NCBI GenBank assembly: GCA_024449915.1
Contig: JAMZAV010001434.1
Coordinates: 62,001-126,000 of the forward strand
Origin: Sweltsa coloradensis
Lineage: Eukaryota; Arthropoda; Insecta; Plecoptera; Chloroperlidae
Direction: 5' to 3'
DNA: 64,000 bases
Below, one piece after another: positions 61,952 through 64,000 of this stretch. Each line of letters opens with the position of its first letter. Position 1 is the stretch's first letter. Below the pieces are notes generated by a model. The model was not told the origin of the DNA and searched no databases. It saw only the letters and a program-made list of their open reading frames with translations. The translations under genes were made by a program, and so were the position numbers.

Positions 61952-63642
61952 CTACGCGTCGCGCACACTGTCGATAGCCGAGCGAAGATATGCGAACATT
62001 GAGAGAGAGGCTTTGGCGTTGACATGGGCATATGATCGCTTCAAAGATTACATAATCGAGTTAACCTTCCAGATCGAGAAAAATCACAAACCACTGGTTC
62101 CCCTCTTCACGTCGAAGGACCTCGACGAGATGTGGCCTAGACTGCAGGGCTTCCGAATTCGCACGATGAGGTATGATTACTCTTTATTTTACACTCCCGG
62201 TAAAGATTTAGTTGTTGCTGATACTCTTTCAAGAAAACCTCTGTCAGTCGTAGAGGAAAACGAGCTGGAGGAAGAAACTAACGCCTATGTTCGTTTTATT
62301 TCTTGTAATATCCCCGTCACAGATTCGTATCTCGCAAAGATTGTTGAAGAACAAAGTAAAGATACTATCTGCTTGATGTTGAAAGAGTATATCCAAACAG
62401 ATTGGCCCTCATAAGACCAACTGATTCCGGAACTATACGCTTATTTGTCTGTGAAAGATGAACTCTCTATCCATGATCATCTAATACTTAGAGGGTCGCA
62501 TTTGTAATACCCGCAACGTTACAAAAAGAAGTATTAGATCGGATACATGAAGGGCACCAAGGTATAACGAAGTGTCGGGCGCGAGCACGCAAAGCTGTTT
62601 GGTGGCCAGGACTCTCAAGTCAGATTGAATTTACAGTACGATCATGTCCTGAATGCATTCAGGAGTCTAACAATCGACACGAACCTCTCGTCCCGAGCAT
62701 CTTTCCAGACAGACCATGGCAAACTGTCGCTATGGATGTGTTTAAGTTGCATCAAAAATGGTATTTGGTGGTTACCGATTACTATTTGAGGTATTTTGAG
62801 ATAGCGGAACTAACCAGTCTTAAATCACAGTCGATTATCGATCACTGCCGATCAATCTTTTCGAGACACGGAATACCGGAGAATGTTCGAAGCGACAACG
62901 GGCCGCAGTTTGGATCACTTGAAACCTTGGAGTTCAAGCTATTCACTAAATCATACGGGTTTAACTTCATCACCAGCAGCCCAAAGTTCAGGCGGATGTC
63001 AAGATTGTAAAACTACGATTGAAGAAATCAGAGAATCCACATCTAGCCCTCCTCGCTTTCAGAACAACACCTCTTCAAAACGGCTTCAGTCCGGCTGAGC
63101 TATTAATGAATCGGAAATTAAGAAATACGCTCCCTGTCTTGTTGGCACAACTGGACAAAATACCGGACAAGTCGAATCTTCGGAGGAAGGAAGAGATAAT
63201 AAAAGCAAAACAAAAGTCAAATTATGATCGAAGACACCGATGCCATACTCTATCGCCATTAAAACCAGGTGATGCTGTATGGATAATCAACATGCGGACA
63301 CACGGAAGAGTTCTTCACTGTGCTACCGAACCAAAGTCATACGTAGTTCAGACCAACCGTGGAGCAGTCAGGAGAAACCGATGGCACCTTGTTCCGGCCC
63401 CCTACTTCAATGACGACGTCAAGGACTCCAATGAAGAGGTGGACGAGAATTTCGGAAACCAAGCTGAAGAAGTTCCTGATCCGGCCCCACAAATTACATC
63501 AATCCCAGGTAACGCAAGTCCTCGGCAAGAAACCAAGACTAGCACTCCTCCTGTTGCGGTCGAGGCTACTCCCGAGAACAACTTAAGATACCAGACACGG
63601 AGTGGGCGCTTTGTGCATCCACCGACAAAACTTAGTCTGTAA
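61952..63642 (+). pseudogene. RNase H (3' part) and integrase of the outer gypsy element
   Basis: Continues the interrupted RNase H with YASRTLSIAERRYANIEREA and the end FYTPGKDLVVADTLSRKPLS. Integrase follows: RIHEGHQGITKCRARARKAV and CPECIQE (zinc site), VAMDVFKL and RSDNGPQF (two DDE aspartates). An internal deletion/frame break near 62985-63015 removes the region of the catalytic glutamate. It resumes at NPHLALLAFRTTPLQNGFSP and ends at a stop at 63642. Internal stops also at ~62412 and ~62505. Confidence 0.85.
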
Positions 63643-63783
63643 GTTTGGAACTCTTGAATCTTCCTGTATATTATTTAAGTTAGTCCGACCTAGTTCATAT
63701 TTTAAAATTCAAATACTTTTGTGTTATTAATTACAAATCTCATCTACCCGTTGAAATTCATAATCAATACTTTAAGGGGGAGA

Positions 63784-64000
63784 TGTGTCATCAGGTACTA
63801 TTTCAATTAGTTCAATGCGCTCTAGCGCCATCATAGTTGTAGTATTTTTTGTAGCTGAAATAGCCACTGGCCTCACTATGAATTGGAGTTGCGCTGTCGC
63901 GCCATCATAGTTGTAGTATTTGTTGTAGTAGAATTAGCCACTGGCCTCTCTATGGATATATATACTCTTGGAGAAATAAAACATGGCCTGATTAGAATCC
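63784..64000 (+). repeat. 3' LTR of the outer gypsy element, cut by the window end
   Basis: Contains a tandem near-duplicate block (GCGCCATCATAGTTGTAGTA at ~63825 and ~63899), a TATA-like ATATATATACTC and an AATAAA (~63976). The last visible bases, GATTAGAATCC, match the segment where the 5' LTR resumes after its deletion. Confidence 0.85.

Larger units (their letters stand above)
54738..64000 (+). mobile_element. Decayed Ty3/gypsy LTR retrotransposon (outer), runs off the window end
   Basis: The 5' LTR (54738-54908) and 3' LTR (from 63784) both begin TGTGTCATCAGGTACTATTT. A primer-binding site TGGTGGCAAGCGG (54909-54921) follows the first, and a purine tract (AAGGGGGA) precedes the second. 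Between them lie gag, protease, reverse transcriptase, RNase H and integrase remnants in plus orientation, with many stops and frameshifts and with the younger element 57312-61946 inserted in RNase H. It lies just upstream of the transporter gene, in the opposite direction. Confidence 0.9.

Overview
The window is AT-rich, intron-bearing animal DNA. Three genuine protein genes can be recognised, set in a dense mass of transposable elements. The SLC22-type transporter resembles the arthropod branch of its family and a cilia/centriole coiled-coil gene is present, so an arthropod or arthropod-like invertebrate with ciliated cells or flagellate sperm is the best guess. That assignment is an inference and no species is claimed.

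Layout. 1-16 kb: foldback, hAT and Helitron-like elements, tRNA-derived SINEs, long trinucleotide arrays, a roughly 1.3 kb diverged tandem array with splice-site-like signals, and scattered splice-flanked exon candidates of an unidentified minus-strand gene. 16-20 kb: mostly featureless. 20.9-36.5 kb (minus): a Maf-type nucleotide pyrophosphatase gene. Its first two exons and its last exon are clear; they are separated by an intervening stretch of almost 15 kb full of elements, and the middle exon or exons were not found. 39.9-45.0 kb (plus): CCDC146, seven exons. 46.3-54.2 kb (minus): an SLC22-like membrane transporter, ten exons, tail to tail with CCDC146. 54.7 kb to the end (plus): a decayed Ty3/gypsy retrotransposon whose RNase H region is split by a younger gypsy element in the opposite orientation (57312-61946), with near-identical 184-bp LTRs and an exact 5-bp target duplication.

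The Maf gene and CCDC146 are divergent, about 3.4 kb apart. CCDC146 and the transporter converge with about 1.2 kb between stop codons, and each has an AATAAA signal just past its stop. The three genes have unrelated jobs (nucleotide-pool cleaning, centriole/axoneme structure, solute transport), so no shared pathway is inferred. Frame breaks occur in the last CCDC146 exon and in one transporter exon although everything around them is conserved. Assembly indels explain that more simply than two pseudogenes.

The most interesting non-genic signals are a Helitron-like family carrying a perfect palindromic RFX X-box in both copies, an element with Helitron-like hairpin ends at both termini, a repeat array in which every unit starts with a splice-acceptor-like motif, a near-identical partial duplication of Maf exon 2, a 5S rRNA-derived repeat in a transporter intron, and the nested gypsy pair.
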